This document shows, in pieces, positions 1 through 14,104 of a DNA stretch of 64,000 bases. Source of the stretch: Gadus chalcogrammus (Eukaryota > Chordata > Actinopteri > Gadiformes > Gadidae); NCBI RefSeq assembly GCF_026213295.1, contig NC_079426.1, positions 20,477,274-20,541,273 of the forward strand, written 5' to 3'. Below the pieces are notes generated by a model. That model had not been told where the DNA came from, did no database searches, and saw only the letters and a program-made list of their open reading frames with translations. Numbering within the stretch: position 1 is the stretch's first letter; each line of letters starts with the position of its first letter. The position numbers were made by a program, and so were the translations under genes.

Positions 1-304
1 GGATGAAATGTGGTTAACACGGCCGTATCGCTTGGCCTTTAAACCGATTCATGAAATCCATAAGCGGAAACCGGGCCATGAAAAAAGCAATATAATGACA
101 CTTAGAGCGAGGGCTCAGTGATAGCAATGACAAAGTGGTAAAGTGGGCGGTTACACACCCACCTGGAAGCAGAGGGAGATGTTGTGAAGAGATACCTGAT
201 GACAGGGTTGGCCAATTGACAACACTACTACATAATGATAAATGAGCACATTCAGACAACACACACTGGCATTAGCCTTTGATGGGCTTGTTGGTCCTTC
301 TTAC

Positions 305-368
305 CTTCGCTGGAGGAACCGGAGAGGTCAATGACCACGTACACCTTCCCCTCTGGCTCCAAGTCGAT
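305..368 (-). CDS. prkce: prkce coding exon 2 (C2 domain continuation)
   Basis: On the minus strand an acceptor AG (369-370) is followed by 64 nt encoding [20 protein letters not shown] plus E and one base, then a donor GTAAG (down from 304). This matches the PKC epsilon segment that directly follows the residues ending exon 1 at 30184. Exon 1 ends in phase 0 and this exon reads from phase 0, so the junction stays in frame. PKC epsilon is a calcium-independent, diacylglycerol-activated Ser/Thr kinase; this stretch is the last strand of its N-terminal C2 domain and the start of the linker to the pseudosubstrate/C1 region. The exon is too short to show as an open frame of its own. The next exon (pseudosubstrate, C1A) is not visible in bases 1-304 and must lie left of the window. 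Whether this is the a or b teleost paralogue cannot be told from 64 nt. Confidence 0.88.
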
Positions 369-1478
369 CTACAGCAGGACAAGATCAGGAGCACAAGGTG
401 AGTCCAAACAAGGATAAGAGAAAAAAGGGAGAGACATGTAAGAGAGACAAAGTCAGGGAAGATCTTTACAGAGGCTTGAGTTATAATGTCCTTGTGTAAC
501 TCTTTACTGTAGGTTACATGTTGATTGCATGTGTTTCAAGGTAGCTGTTGTATTTGATTGATCCAAAAGGTTTTCCATCTGGTGCCAAGAAACCACTTCT
601 GGGGTGGTACGCCTGTTGCAATCTACACCTCAGATGGGAAATTATAAAAAATAACTCCTATATACACACACAGACAGCTGGTCTAAACAACTACTACAGC
701 TTGCTTCATCTACTGAGATTTTCTTCTTTGATCAAGGACTCCTAATTCTAAAGTAGGTCCTTACAGATGTTGGTCTTTATCTAAATGATACATCTCCATA
801 TACCGGTGCACCCATCAATGATGCACATCTCAAATGCTGATATCTAAAGGTCCGCAAAAACATAAACGTATGGTTTCAACATGTGCGACACAGACGTTTA
901 ACACAGCTTTTCTTTTTTGGACTAAAGTCGGCGCTACCAATGTGGGGGTGTGGCCGAGGCGTGAGCCGGAGGTGGAGAGCCACACAGCTGCGAGAGAGGA
1001 GGTTGATTAGCAGGGGTAAAGGACAACCAAATCCCTACACCACAGGTAGAGTGGTTTCATTTGATGAACTCCGCTATAGGTTGAACACCTGCTATTGCAT
1101 GCATTACCTCTGATTGGCCCTAACCTACCTCTGATTAATATGGTTACCCGTGGCCTGCTGATTGGTTTTTGCTGTGACACACCTGAGCTCTGCTTATTGA
1201 TTCTGACTGAAGGGAGATTGACCGTTGGTAGCCCTGCCCAAGAATAAAAAACGACTGAAGGCATTTCAGTAACATACACTACATAATACATTACATTACA
1301 TAATAATGCTATGTAATCATTAAGAGTTGCATGGGCCAAAAGGAGCTGTAACATAAACCAGCAGAGGACGGGATGAGGAAGAGGAAGATAAGCGATGTGC
1401 CAGGGGCCCCACGACAACCGGACAACCATGATGTCTACAGTTCAATACTCATTTCCTTATCACCTCTACTGTGTCTCA

Positions 1479-1587
<109 letters not shown>

Positions 1588-1732
1588 CCTATTTTTATAC
1601 ACACACAGACACCCTCCCTTCCTGTGAGGTCACTCAGTGGCCACCATTCATCAGCTGCTCAGGGAGCGTGCTCAGACCCACAGGTACACAGGTCACTAAA
1701 TATAGAGACGGCTAAGGAAGGAAAAGGTCCCT

Positions 1733-1784
1733 CTGTGTGTGCGTGTGTGTGTGTGTGTGTGTGCGTGTTTGTGTGTGTGTGTTA
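1733..1784. repeat. Interrupted (GT)n tract
   Basis: GT units with GC and TT interruptions, 60 bp before a CA tract of opposite phase. The two can pair as an imperfect inverted repeat. Confidence 0.9.
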
Positions 1785-1839
1785 TTGTGCGTGGGTGTGT
1801 AAGTCTATGAACCACTTTTGTTTTTTTATGTGCTGTCCA

Positions 1840-1875
1840 CACACGCACGCACGCACGCGCACACGCACACGCACG

Positions 1876-1968
<93 letters not shown>
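1840..1968. repeat. (CACG)/(CA)n compound microsatellite
   Basis: The first 40 bp are CACG and CGCA variants. The remainder is pure CA up to about 1963. Confidence 0.96.
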
Positions 1969-2260
1969 ATTAGGGTCTTAGCTGGCTGGACGAGGGATAA
2001 GTGTTGATATAGGAACGCCAGCGGTTCACCAGGTCTCTTGCTCCCTCTACTTGGCCTTGGAAAACCTGATCTTATTTACGGACAGGCCCATAGTCTTCAT
2101 AGTTAAAATTTGCAAATAAATGACCATTTGACAGGGTCACATTGTCTGTGCAGCTTTTGATACGAAAAAAGCTAATTAACTGATAAATTACATAGAAATA
2201 AACTGAAATCCCATCAAGACAAAATTAAGTGAATTGACTTAAGCTCTATCAAATATCAAT

Positions 2261-2377
<117 letters not shown>

Positions 2378-2803
2378 AAATATCCATATTAGTTTATCTT
2401 AGTTAGGAATGACTTGGACTAGTATTTGTTTGTGTGTGCGTGCATGTGCCCATAAAATTGACACAAGCCATCCATGGATGCACATGTAGAATGATCTTTT
2501 ATATTTTCAAATAGGATCCCGGACTTTATTCATCACCAACTCCCTGAAATAGACTCTGCATGTTAACGGACAGGGCTCTGCTCTCCCTCTCTCTTGTTTG
2601 ATCTCTGTTTAATAACCTAACACACTTGCATGCATAATTTATGTGTGTGGATGTACACACATATATGCACGTGCCCACACACAGCATAAAAGCATAAACA
2701 CAGGCAAATTAAAAAGCTTTTCCCAATGCAATTGAGTTGTTTTGTCTGCATCCACTAATGCCTTAATTACATCTCTCTAAAAACCACGCTGTCTTTGTGC
2801 TGT

Positions 2804-2804
<1 letters not shown>

Positions 2805-2846
<42 letters not shown>
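2805..2846. repeat. (GT)n microsatellite
   Basis: About 40 bp of GT followed by GAGT variants. Confidence 0.93.
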
Positions 2847-2848
<2 letters not shown>

Positions 2849-2930
2849 TGTGTTTGTGAGTTTGTGTGTTGATTGATTGATTGTTGCATGATTTTTTTAA
2901 GGCGCACAATCCCCCAACAGCTTACAAAAC

Positions 2931-2960
2931 AGAGAGAGAGAGAGAGAAAGAGAAAGAGAA

Positions 2961-3049
<89 letters not shown>

Positions 3050-3067
3050 AGGAGATAGAGAGAGAGA
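2931..3067. repeat. (AG)n microsatellite
   Basis: About 135 bp of AG with AAAG and GCGA interruptions near the left end. It is a polypurine run on the plus strand and therefore polypyrimidine in the prkce transcript. Confidence 0.96.
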
Positions 3068-3315
3068 CATTGTGTTTTATCTGTTAAGGCAGTGTGTTCC
3101 TTGCCGCGGACGCACACTTCTTGGAGTGACACACAACAGACCCCCTCTCTCGAGCACACACATGGGAAGGCCAAATGGGTCAAAACTACACCTCATTAAC
3201 AACATTCATTCAAATACGCTGGTTATTACGGCATTCTATTTTATTTTTGACTTTTTATTTATTTAATGAGTACACGTTTAGAATTAGGTGTCGTTTTGAC
3301 CCTTTTGCACTTCAA

Positions 3316-3441
<126 letters not shown>

Positions 3442-3499
3442 TAAACAGAGAAACATACAAACACTCACTCAAACATGGATATCCCCCCATCCACACACA

Positions 3500-5588
<2,089 letters not shown>

Positions 5589-6530
5589 GCACAATATCAT
5601 ACCCGCACACACACACAATTGCACACAAACACACACCCACACACAATGATCCATTGCTGAGAAGTATGCCTAGCTGATGGCAGCCTTTATTCATTGATTT
5701 GATGTCAGGAGCTGGGAGAGAATACATATACTCACCGTTTCCTGTGCACAGCTGTGATCCCTATAAAGGACTTTTATGTGCCAGTAGTCTAGTCTCTGCC
5801 AGTCATGCAGCTCGGTCGCTCTCAAATGAAGATCAATAAAGTCCTCATTTTTTGTATTCATCTTGTAAATCAGATCTCCTGTCATTGGGAAGAAAACCGA
5901 GGAGGACGAGGACTCTGTATTTAGAAGCCTGCATCTCGGCTCCAACGGAGACAGCAGACGCCTCACCCTAACCACAACAACCCCCCCCCCAAATTAGTTT
6001 CTAGAATTGACCTTTGTATCGACTGTACTTTATTGATGTAACACACACACACACACACACACACAAACAAGCCTCCCGGCCCCCATCACACCCTCTCCAG
6101 GCCTGGGTTACATGCACCAGGACCTCTGGATCGCTGTATGAGCAATATCTCCTCAAATAAAAGACCCAAGATAGAAATAATATTGAAAGAGACAATCTGT
6201 ATGGTATAGGTTAACCATTCTTCAAACCCCCATTTAACCGATGGCTATAAGATGTTCCAAAGGATGTTTAGGTCATCCCACTAGGATTGGATGGTGAGTC
6301 AATACATTGATGCAACGCCACCAGACAGAATCCGGCAATTAAGCTTATCATATTAAAATAATATTAGAAAATATGAGATAATACTAAAATGATGGACAAC
6401 AGGATCTAAAATTGTAAAGAAATCTGTAACATTTCACAGAGTGAAGTGACTACTACATAACTACTTAATATACGGCCAAAAGTATCTGAATATTCATCTT
6501 CACGTCAACGAATAAAGAGTCCGCTTGTCT

Positions 6531-6830
6531 CCATAGCCAGCAGAGAAAACATACTCCTCCCATTAATCGGATTTCTCCATAGCCAGGAGGGAGAATAGAC
6601 TCCGCCCATAAATCTGCTTCTCTCCATAGCCAGGAGGGAGAATAGACTCTGCCCATTAATCTGTTTCTCTCCATAGCCAGGAGGGAGAATAGACTCCACC
6701 CATTAATCTGCTTCTCTCCATAACCAGGAGGGAGAATAGACCTTGCCATTAATCTGTTTCTCTCCAAAACCAGGAGGGAGTATAGACTCCGCCCATTAAT
6801 CTGCTTGGAGCCATAGAAGCAAATATGAAA
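6531..6830. repeat. 47-bp minisatellite, about six copies
   Basis: The motif CCATAGCCAGGAGGGAGAAT, followed by AGACTCCGCCCATTAATC-type sequence, recurs with starts near 6531, 6577, 6624, 6671, 6718, 6764 and 6811, so the period is 46-47 bp. The outer copies are the most diverged. The open frames on the minus strand are by-products of the repeat; 47 is not a multiple of three. The stretch 5585-6530 holds only a 23-bp CA run at 6042-6064. Confidence 0.93.
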
Positions 6831-7227
6831 TTGAAATCACATGAGATTGCAACGGATTTCCTGGAGGATCATTACATCTCAAAAACACAAAATAACCGTA
6901 CATCACTTTATTGCTGTTAACACCAACAAATCACATTTTCTGCATTGCTACACACGATACACTTGGAAAGCCTTCAACAAGTGTTCAAATTGTCAACGTT
7001 TGAACGGAATGAGGACATAAACATGTTGTTTACAGCCCGGATGCCTCACTGAGTGACAGAGGTGCAGAATGTCCTATTCCTGATCAAAGCAGAATACAGA
7101 TCACTGGCCAACGTCCCACCATGGACTGATGTTTACATTATCCCAGCTTCACATTGAAACCTTGTCATCACACACACATCCCAACACACTGAATTACTGC
7201 TGACCCCATCCACCCCCACTGTATCTA

Positions 7228-7229
<2 letters not shown>

Positions 7230-7309
<80 letters not shown>
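7230..7309. repeat. (GT)n microsatellite
   Basis: About 80 bp of pure GT. The stretch 6831-7229 and the AT-rich stretch 7310-7990 contain no feature I can name. Confidence 0.97.
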
Positions 7310-7312
<3 letters not shown>

Positions 7313-8004
7313 AGTGAGTGAGGTCCAATATCACATGAGCCTTGTTCCAAGGAATCATGTGCTTGCAGTACCCCACCGTAACCACAGAAACGAGACCTGG
7401 AGCGAAACACTCTCCCAGGCACCAGGCACACTTCCCCCATCAGCAGCACACCCTGAACGGCCAAATCTAATAGAAGATACACAATGCCTTGTGTATATCA
7501 ACCCAGTGACACCAGCCCTATTTCTACTTCATCTATTCATGGAATACAACATTTCTTATAAGATAATTTAGAGATATAGAGGAAACTGTGGGAATATATA
7601 TACACCGTTATATAGATACATATATATAGGCTTTATAAAAAAGATATATTTATTTATTATAGATCTGCGGATTGATTGAAGTTTGTTTCTCATCATCCTA
7701 GTTTCTATCAGCTTTTTCTTTTATTCCATCTGAGTTATTTTATTCAAGTTTGATATAGCATATTCTTTAATGCCAACAACCTGTCTGATAAAAGAGAGTG
7801 TCCTTGTTGTAGAGACCTTTCTATCCATTACATCCACATTATATCCTAATATAAAGGCCATCCTTCTACTGACCCCCCAGCTCAGCCAGCCATTAAAGCT
7901 ACCCAGTCAACGTGTCAGCCTCCTGATCTATATGTCCCACCAGGGGTTAAGATAGAAAACCAGGCTCCGCATGGAGAATCTGACAAACAGAGTGTGGCTC
8001 AAAG

Positions 8005-8610
8005 GTGAGCCACATCGACTCGAACAGGTCAGCACAGCTTTTCTATCCCCAGAGAGCACCTACAGCTCCCTACACTGGACCCACGGCCGAACACCTGGCG
8101 CAGTATTTTGCTCGACGGGACCTGGTGAGTTCAAGTTTATATCAGTTTGACGATCAGCCTGAACATTATCGTGCTTGGCAGTCGTCATACATCAGCGCCA
8201 CTCAAGGGCAAGGCCTCACAGCTACTGAGGAATTGGACTTAATGACAAAATGGCTTGGTAAAGAATCTGGCAACCACGTCAAACGTCTACGGTCACGTCG
8301 GTCAGTGTACATAACCAACCCAGTCATAGCACTCACAAAGGCCTGGGAACGCCTCCAGGAATGTTATGCAGCACCTGAAATAATTGAAAAAGCTCTTTTC
8401 GACCGGCTCGATAATTTCCCAAGAGTCTCAGCAAAAGAACAGACGAAGCTACGGGAACTAGCAGACTTGTTAATGGAAGTGCAGTGCGCTAAGGAGGATG
8501 GCTACCTCCCAGCTCTCTCCTACCTGGATACCGCACGCGGCATTGAACCCATAGTTGGGAAACTGCCCTATGGGCTTCAAGAAAAATTGATTTTGGTTGG
8601 TTCAAATTAA
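8005..8610 (+). pseudogene. BEL/Pao Gag N-terminal region (DUF1759-like)
   Basis: About 200 codons with the pattern of BEL/Pao Gag: a helical domain containing YFARRDLVSSSLYQFDDQPE, then EELDLMTKWLGKESGNH and KALFDRLDNFPRVSAKEQTK. In intact elements this region assembles the capsid-like particle. The frame opens on GTG rather than ATG, so the true start was probably lost with the missing 5' end. It stops just before the next open frame, which starts within 60 bp in another reading frame; Gag and Pol are normally one polyprotein in this superfamily, so a frameshift lies near 8600. Assignment rests on family resemblance recalled from memory, not on a search. Confidence 0.75.
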
Positions 8611-8664
8611 CACAAGGAAGAAAATAGAGGAAGATTTCCACCGTTTGAGTTCTTCAGCAAGTTT

Positions 8665-9843
8665 GTGTGCAGCGAAGCTCATAAAAGGAATGACCCTAGC
8701 TTTGCTATCCCAAGTACTAGTGGCTCGCCTGCAAAGTCTGAAAAAACCTTCTTTAAAGGCACAAAGTACCCAATTTCAGTCCACAAGACGGACATCGCCC
8801 GAACAAGCCTAAGTATAAACAAAGGAGTCAGCGACCTGAACAAAAGCTGTCCAATACATGGCAAGCCACATCCTCTCAAACGCTGCAAAGCCTTAAGAGC
8901 CATGAAGCTGGAGGAAAGAAAGGCCTTTCTCAAAGAAAAAGGAATCTGCTTTAAGTGCTGTGGCTCAACTACTCACCTTGCTAAGGACTGTCCGAATGCA
9001 GTTAAGTGTTTGGAGTGTGATAGCACCTATCACGACTCTGCCATGCACCCTGGACCTGCACCTCAAGTCAAGGCCCCTTCAACTCCACCACACAACGGCG
9101 GGGAGGAGGAAGAGAGCAGCACCATTAAAGCTGTTGTTAACTCAAACTGCACAGAGGTCTGTGGCACAGGAAACGTTGGTTGGTCATGTTCCAAGATTTG
9201 TCTTGTGAAGCTATATCCTAAAGGTCAACCAGACAAAGCTATCAAGGCCTACGTCATCCTAGAGGACCAAAGCAACCGGTCGCTAGCAAGGTCCAGCCTT
9301 TTTGAGCTGTTTAACATTGAGTGCAAACCATACTCTCTGAAGACATGCTCTGGTGCAGTGGAAACATCTGGGCGCAGGGCTGAAGACCTCGTGGTCGAGT
9401 CACTCGACGGAAAGGTCACGATCCCTCTCACACCACTCATCGAGTGCAACGACACACTTGACAACCGCTCTGAAATCCCAACCCCAAATGCAGCTCGTCA
9501 TCATCCACATCTTGTCAAGGTAGCAGAGCACATCCAAGAGGTCGACCCAACTGCTGAGATCCTCCTGTTACTTGGTAGAGACATAATAAGAGTGCACAAA
9601 GTTAGGGAACAAGTCAATGGCCCCCACAATGCCCCTTTTGCCCAACGCTTGGACCTAGGATGGGTGCTGGTTGGAGAAGTCTGCTTGGGGAAAGCGCATA
9701 GACCAACAGTCAACACCTTTAAGACAACCGTGCTTGACAACGGCCGGCCCTCCCTACTCAAACCCAGTACAAACTTCTTGCTCAAAGTGAACCCTTTCAC
9801 CAAACTTTTCTTGGTGAAAGGGTTCACCAAGAAAAAGAGATGA
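8665..9843 (+). pseudogene. BEL/Pao zinc knuckles and A17-type protease
   Basis: An open frame of 392 codons. Cysteine/histidine knuckles lie near residues 94-130: CFKCCGSTTHLAKDC, then CLECDSTYHDSAMH. A retropepsin-like domain follows with YVILEDQSNRSLA, the position of the Pao (A17) active site, and ends around LLLGRDIIRVHKVREQVNGP and RLDLGWVLVGEVCLG. In the intact element this region binds RNA and processes the polyprotein. The C-terminus is artificial: a 44-bp palindromic insertion at 9787-9830 shifts the frame into a stop at 9841-9843. Across the insertion the reading would otherwise continue into the RT region. Confidence 0.78.
9787..9830 (+). repeat. 44-bp perfect hairpin insertion in BEL pol
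   Basis: Arms 9787-9803 and 9811-9827 are exact inverted complements of 17 bp around a 7-nt loop. Removing 9787-9830 joins CTCAAA to GAAAAAGAG and keeps the pol frame open, so this is an insertion rather than native sequence. Confidence 0.8.
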
Positions 9844-10899
9844 GAGACAGGATTTCAGAGACTAGCAAGTCCGTGGAAGAAATATTGGGCCAAACAGTTT
9901 TCAGTCACACCGAACATGACAACAAGCTATCATCTTCTATTGAAGATAGCATCTTCTTGCAACTAATGGACAAAGAGGTCTACAGAAATGAATCAAACAG
10001 CTGGGTGGCTCCACTCCAATTCAAGCATCCCAGACAATGCTTGTCTAACAATCGAGAACAAGCAGTCAGACGCTTTGCATCACTCCAACAAAGCTTGAAA
10101 AAGAAGCCAGAGATGCAACACCAATCCATTACTTTCATGTGGAAAATATTGGAGAACGACCATGCAGAGGTTGCTCCAGTACTAGAAGAGGACGAAGAAT
10201 GCTGGTACCTGCCAACCTTTGGAGTGTACCACCCTCAAAAACCAGGCCCAATCAGGGTGGTGTTTGACTCTAGAGTTCTGATGCGGTTCCGTAAGGAAAA
10301 GGTTGCCATCTTGGCAGACATACAGCAACCACAACCACAGAAATGATCTGAGATTCCTGTGGTACCGGGACAATGATGTGACAAAAGGAATCATTGACTA
10401 CAGAATGAAAGTTCATGTTTTCGGCAACAGTCCGTCCCCAGCTGTAGCCATCTACGGACTAAGTAGAGCAAATAGAGAGGGTGCATGAGAACATGGGTCC
10501 GACAAAGTCAACTTCATGAAACGCCACTTCTATGTGGACGACGGCCTTCGTTCTGCGTCGACCCATGCCAAAGCCATCAGCTTGTTGAGCAGAACACAGG
10601 TGTCAATGGCTGAGTCAAACCTCAGGCTCCACAAGTTTGCCTCCAACAGCCAGACAGTCCTGGAAACCTTTCCATCTGAAGACTGTGCTGCAGTTGCGAA
10701 GGATGTGGACTTAAGCGGAGAGGCTGCGCCCACTCAACGCAGTCTGGGTCTCCTGTGGAAGATGGCAGAAGTGACAGCTATTGTAAATGCAAGGCCTCTA
10801 ATCCCTGTTTCTAATGATCCTGACGATCCATTCATTCTGTCACCATCAATGCTCCTAACTCAAAAAACTCCCACCTCCACCAGGAGACTTTACAGATAA
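9840..10899 (+). pseudogene. BEL/Pao reverse transcriptase remnant
   Basis: Pieces in several frames. 9840-10346 carries the fingers region (NSWVAPLQFKHPRQCLSNNR, then YLPTFGVYHPQKPGPIRVVF). The palm region carrying the first catalytic Asp is missing. 10348-10488 resumes with DLRFLWYRDNDVTKGIIDYR. 10516-10755 has FYVDDGLRSASTHAKAISLL, the YVDD box. At about 10755 the sequence jumps from just after the RT thumb to the integrase C-terminal part (VNARPLIPVSNDPDDPFILS), which means RNase H and the integrase core are deleted. The last stretch ends in the motif LSPSMLLTQKTP before another frameshift near 10870. Confidence 0.75.
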
Positions 10900-11221
10900 A
10901 GATCACTTCAACAAACATAGGAGACAAGTACAGGCTCTTGCCAACAGATTCTGGAGTCGTCGGAGTCGAGAGTACTTCCCAACCTTGCAGTGCCGCAAGA
11001 AATGGACCAAATCTTACCAAAACCTGCAAATAGGAGACGTTGTCCTTCTCAAAGACAGTCAAGCTACCCGCAACAACTGGCCCATGGCTACCATCACAAA
11101 GGCCTTCCCTGGAGAAGACGGAGGGGTGAGGAAGGTGGAATTGAGGACCACAAATCAGGGACATTCAAAAACTTTCTTCAGACCAGTCTCAGAAGTTGTC
11201 TTACTTCTTACTAAAGACTGA
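10870..11221 (+). pseudogene. BEL/Pao integrase C-terminal domain (DUF5641-like)
   Basis: Reading from about 10886 gives a basic domain with KDHFNKHRRQVQALANRFWS, then GDVVLLKDSQATRNNWPMA and KVELRTTNQG, ending at a stop at 11219-11221. This is the usual end of BEL/Pao Pol. It is in a different frame from the preceding integrase piece, so one indel separates them. Confidence 0.72.
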
Positions 11222-11286
11222 TGTTCAGAGACTCATGTAGTCCATCGGGGTCAATTAATGACCTCACAGAGGTCAGACGGGGAGTG

Positions 11287-11764
11287 TGTTGCCTTTCACG
11301 CATAAATCTGAATGGACATTTGTTTTGAAAGAGCAGTTTTCACCCTAATGTTTCCGGGTCATAGGTTTGTTTTGGTTTAGCAGTCTGAGGAGGATAACCG
11401 AATTTGCATAGCTACATTTCTGTGTTCAACCGCATGATTGTATCACTGTAAACGTCACAGAGGCAACGTCGTAAGTTGATAATTTCATAATTACATTCAT
11501 AAGTTAATGTTATAAAGTACTATTTACATGAAAAATGCATGTGATATGTTTGTGGCTAAAAACGTTTTATTTACATTTATTTACATGTGGAAAGCACCTG
11601 TTACAGAGCTAAATGGTAATTTTCGTATTTGTTTTGTTACAGTTTTCACTCTGACCTTGTACAATGAGAAAAAGAGCCACAGTAAAGAGCAACTAAAGCT
11701 TACTACGACTCACGTCTTCATTTATAAGGACGAGTTTAACTAGTGTGTAGCTGCAGTTGCTACA
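11287..11764 (+). repeat. BEL/Pao 3' LTR (candidate)
   Basis: Starts TGTTGCC directly after a purine-rich tract (GACGGGGAGTG) downstream of the pol stop and ends GCTACA, giving the TG...CA ends of an LTR of about 478 bp. No second copy was found for comparison, so the boundaries are inferred. Confidence 0.6.
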
Positions 11765-13460
11765 CTGCAGTGAGGACAACACAGTTGTGCATGTGTGGGT
11801 TTGTGTGTTGTATTCAGCCGAAGTTTGTTCAAACTGCCAGTTGATAATAAAAGAAAACGAAGAAATGGTTGTAAGAAAGCACCTGGGCCAGGTGATGGGC
11901 TGCGTTGGGTAAAGGCTATAGCTATTAATCTACTACTTCCTACTACTTCTGATGTTACCGTTTGATGCAATACACAGTTATTGACAAAGTGGAAAAAAAT
12001 GTGCACAGCCTCAAACTATTTAAAATAGTAGTAGAAGTGGCAGTAGTAGTAGTAGTAGTTGTACTAGTAGTTATACTTAAAATATGTTTACATGAAACAA
12101 AATCTCATGCTCATAGCATTTGTAAACGTATACATGTGAAACAGGTCAGAGGTTTATGTTTGTAATGTGTGTGTGTGTGTGTGTGAGTGGGTGGGTTGTG
12201 TGTGTTGTGGTGGAGTTGTTTTCTCTTCCCTCTTCCTGTTTGTGAGGAAGCATTGGCCACATATTGGTACTTCACTGCAAAAACATCATGTCCCCTTTGT
12301 AGGGGACAGAAAACATCAGCTCCTATAGATGTCATTGCAAAGATTGCATGCATTCGTTTTGTGTTAAAAAAAACATTGGCTTTATAGACATAACTAGTCT
12401 TAATTTTGCTACCTTGTCTCAAACTGAGCGATCACAATAAAAAGGTTTAGAACATGGAAATCAATGTGAAAACTGCCGTTTTCGATTTGGTTCTGAGCAT
12501 GCGCAGAACCACGAAATGAACGATCCGCTTGAAGATACTAAAAGTACGTACCGGATCCTACAAAAGATCAGTTCAAAAATAAGGAGTTTTCACGATGCGC
12601 TCATCACTATTGGATATTTACTCGGCTCACACTCCTTGTCCCAGGTCAAAGACATTTTTGCTTTGGCAGCATCTTGCTAAAAAGGACGGCATAAAAGGAT
12701 GTGATTAACCACAGTAGGTATAAGTTACTTTCTTCAGGCTGTCTGCTTGAGGTGACTCAGTCATCTTTTGTTCAACCCTCAACAGACTTTAAAGTGTGAA
12801 CACATCAGAATTGGCCCCTTGGCCCTCGTCGCAGCGCCATCCATTGGGACTCGTTACATTAAACGCAGAACACCTCAAATGGGATCTTCCGGCGGGGGTG
12901 GTCTTATGCGCAGCACGGCAGGACGCGGCGCCCAGCGGCGCCGCGTCTGCGCCCCATTTAACAACGAAGCGGACTCGGACCAAGAGTGTTTCTGAGAGAC
13001 ACTGGCTTGCTCAACATAGCACTTAGGATATATTTGGGCTACCAGTTAGAGTAGAGTGCACTCAGTGCACTGTGGACCATTTAGTTCATCCAGAGATAAG
13101 AGACCGATTTGTTTTACCCCCATCGACCAATCGATTTGTCGAAGAGTAGGTCGAATTTCAGTCAACCGATATTTTCTTTGGTGCACTACAGCACTGCAAG
13201 CAATTATTACACACAATAAATAAAGAGTTTCCTGTCTGGGATTAATGAAGTACTATATCATCTTTTCTTATTCTGAGGATCCAATTTTAATTTAGAAAGA
13301 GAAAATGAGGAAATATTTACCTAATATGATTATAGACAGACTGAAAGTACAGTCATCAAAAATGTTTCAGGCAGACAGGCTATATCCCTGGCAAACTGGG
13401 AAATAGCTTATTATCATCCTTAATTTCATCCAATTATCTTAAAAGTATATTGTGAAGCAG
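11765..13460. other. Unannotated intronic DNA
   Basis: Contains a short (TAG)n run at about 12024-12073 and a GC-rich block at about 12880-12960. A possible hAT-like terminus near 13180 reads TTGGTGCACTAC. No gene is recognised. Confidence 0.5.
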
Positions 13461-14104
13461 TGAAATACAATGGTGTCAGTTTCTCTTTCAATCGCTCTGC
13501 TCGTCCTGAATCAATCATAATAAGCTGCCAGGGAGACGATTTGAGAGTCGTCAAGAGAGGGAACAGAAGAGAGCACCATTCAAAGAAAACAATCAAACAA
13601 CATCCCCCACCTCTCCGCTTCCTTACTCCCTTCGTTTATCCACCGTTAGAATTGTTGGGTTTCACACACCTGGGATTGAAAGTCCATGTATTCCCTTAAA
13701 CAATCAGGCGACATTTTCTGATTCAAGCGCAACAAGTTTTGAGACCCTACAGCTTGCAAAACCTCTAACCAAACTGGTCTGCATTGTTTGATCTATCAAC
13801 CAATGAAAGTAAATTTGCTAACATCATTATAATTATAAGAATATTTTTATGATATATATTTTTGATGATTATTATGTATACAAATGTGTTTATTTTAGTA
13901 TGAAAGGGGAGAAATAGTAGTCTGGCTATTGCCAGACCAAACTCAATCATAGATTGCATGTTGGGCTGGGGAAGCTGCTGTCATTTTCTTCAGCACATGA
14001 GGGTGATCAACAGGCCTAGTTCAACTGACTGTACGCGATTTGACTGTACCAAGCCAGCTTGGTGATTGGCTCCCGCGAAAACGTATCGGAAGCAGAAATA
14101 AATG

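Larger units (their letters stand above)
7990..11764 (+). mobile_element. BEL/Pao LTR retrotransposon, internally deleted, one LTR recognised
   Basis: Gag, CCHC knuckle, A17-type protease, part of the RT and the integrase C-terminus occur in the BEL/Pao order on the plus strand, followed by a purine-rich tract (about 11275-11286) and a TG...CA LTR at 11287-11764. RNase H and the integrase catalytic core are missing, as is part of the RT, so the copy cannot be autonomous. I found no matching 5' LTR upstream of 8005, so the left boundary is approximate. Several frameshifts are present. The element lies in prkce intron 1, antisense to the gene. Confidence 0.85.

Noticed and set aside
883..1429. 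Overlapping frames of 76 and 140 codons left of the first CA tract
   Set aside because: No recognised domain; opposite strands overlap; composition looks non-coding.
6465..6767. Minus-strand 100-codon frame with repeated MERNRLM and SPSWLW motifs
   Set aside because: A by-product of the 47-bp minisatellite; the period is not a multiple of three and adjacent units switch frame.
12768..13026. GC-rich block with three overlapping short frames and a palindromic GCGCCCAGCGGCGCC
   Set aside because: Open in several frames only because of GC content; no homology recognised; too short to call a CpG island or exon.
13020..13200. hAT relic ending TTGGTGCACTAC
   Set aside because: Only one possible end was found and no duplication; too weak to list as an element.
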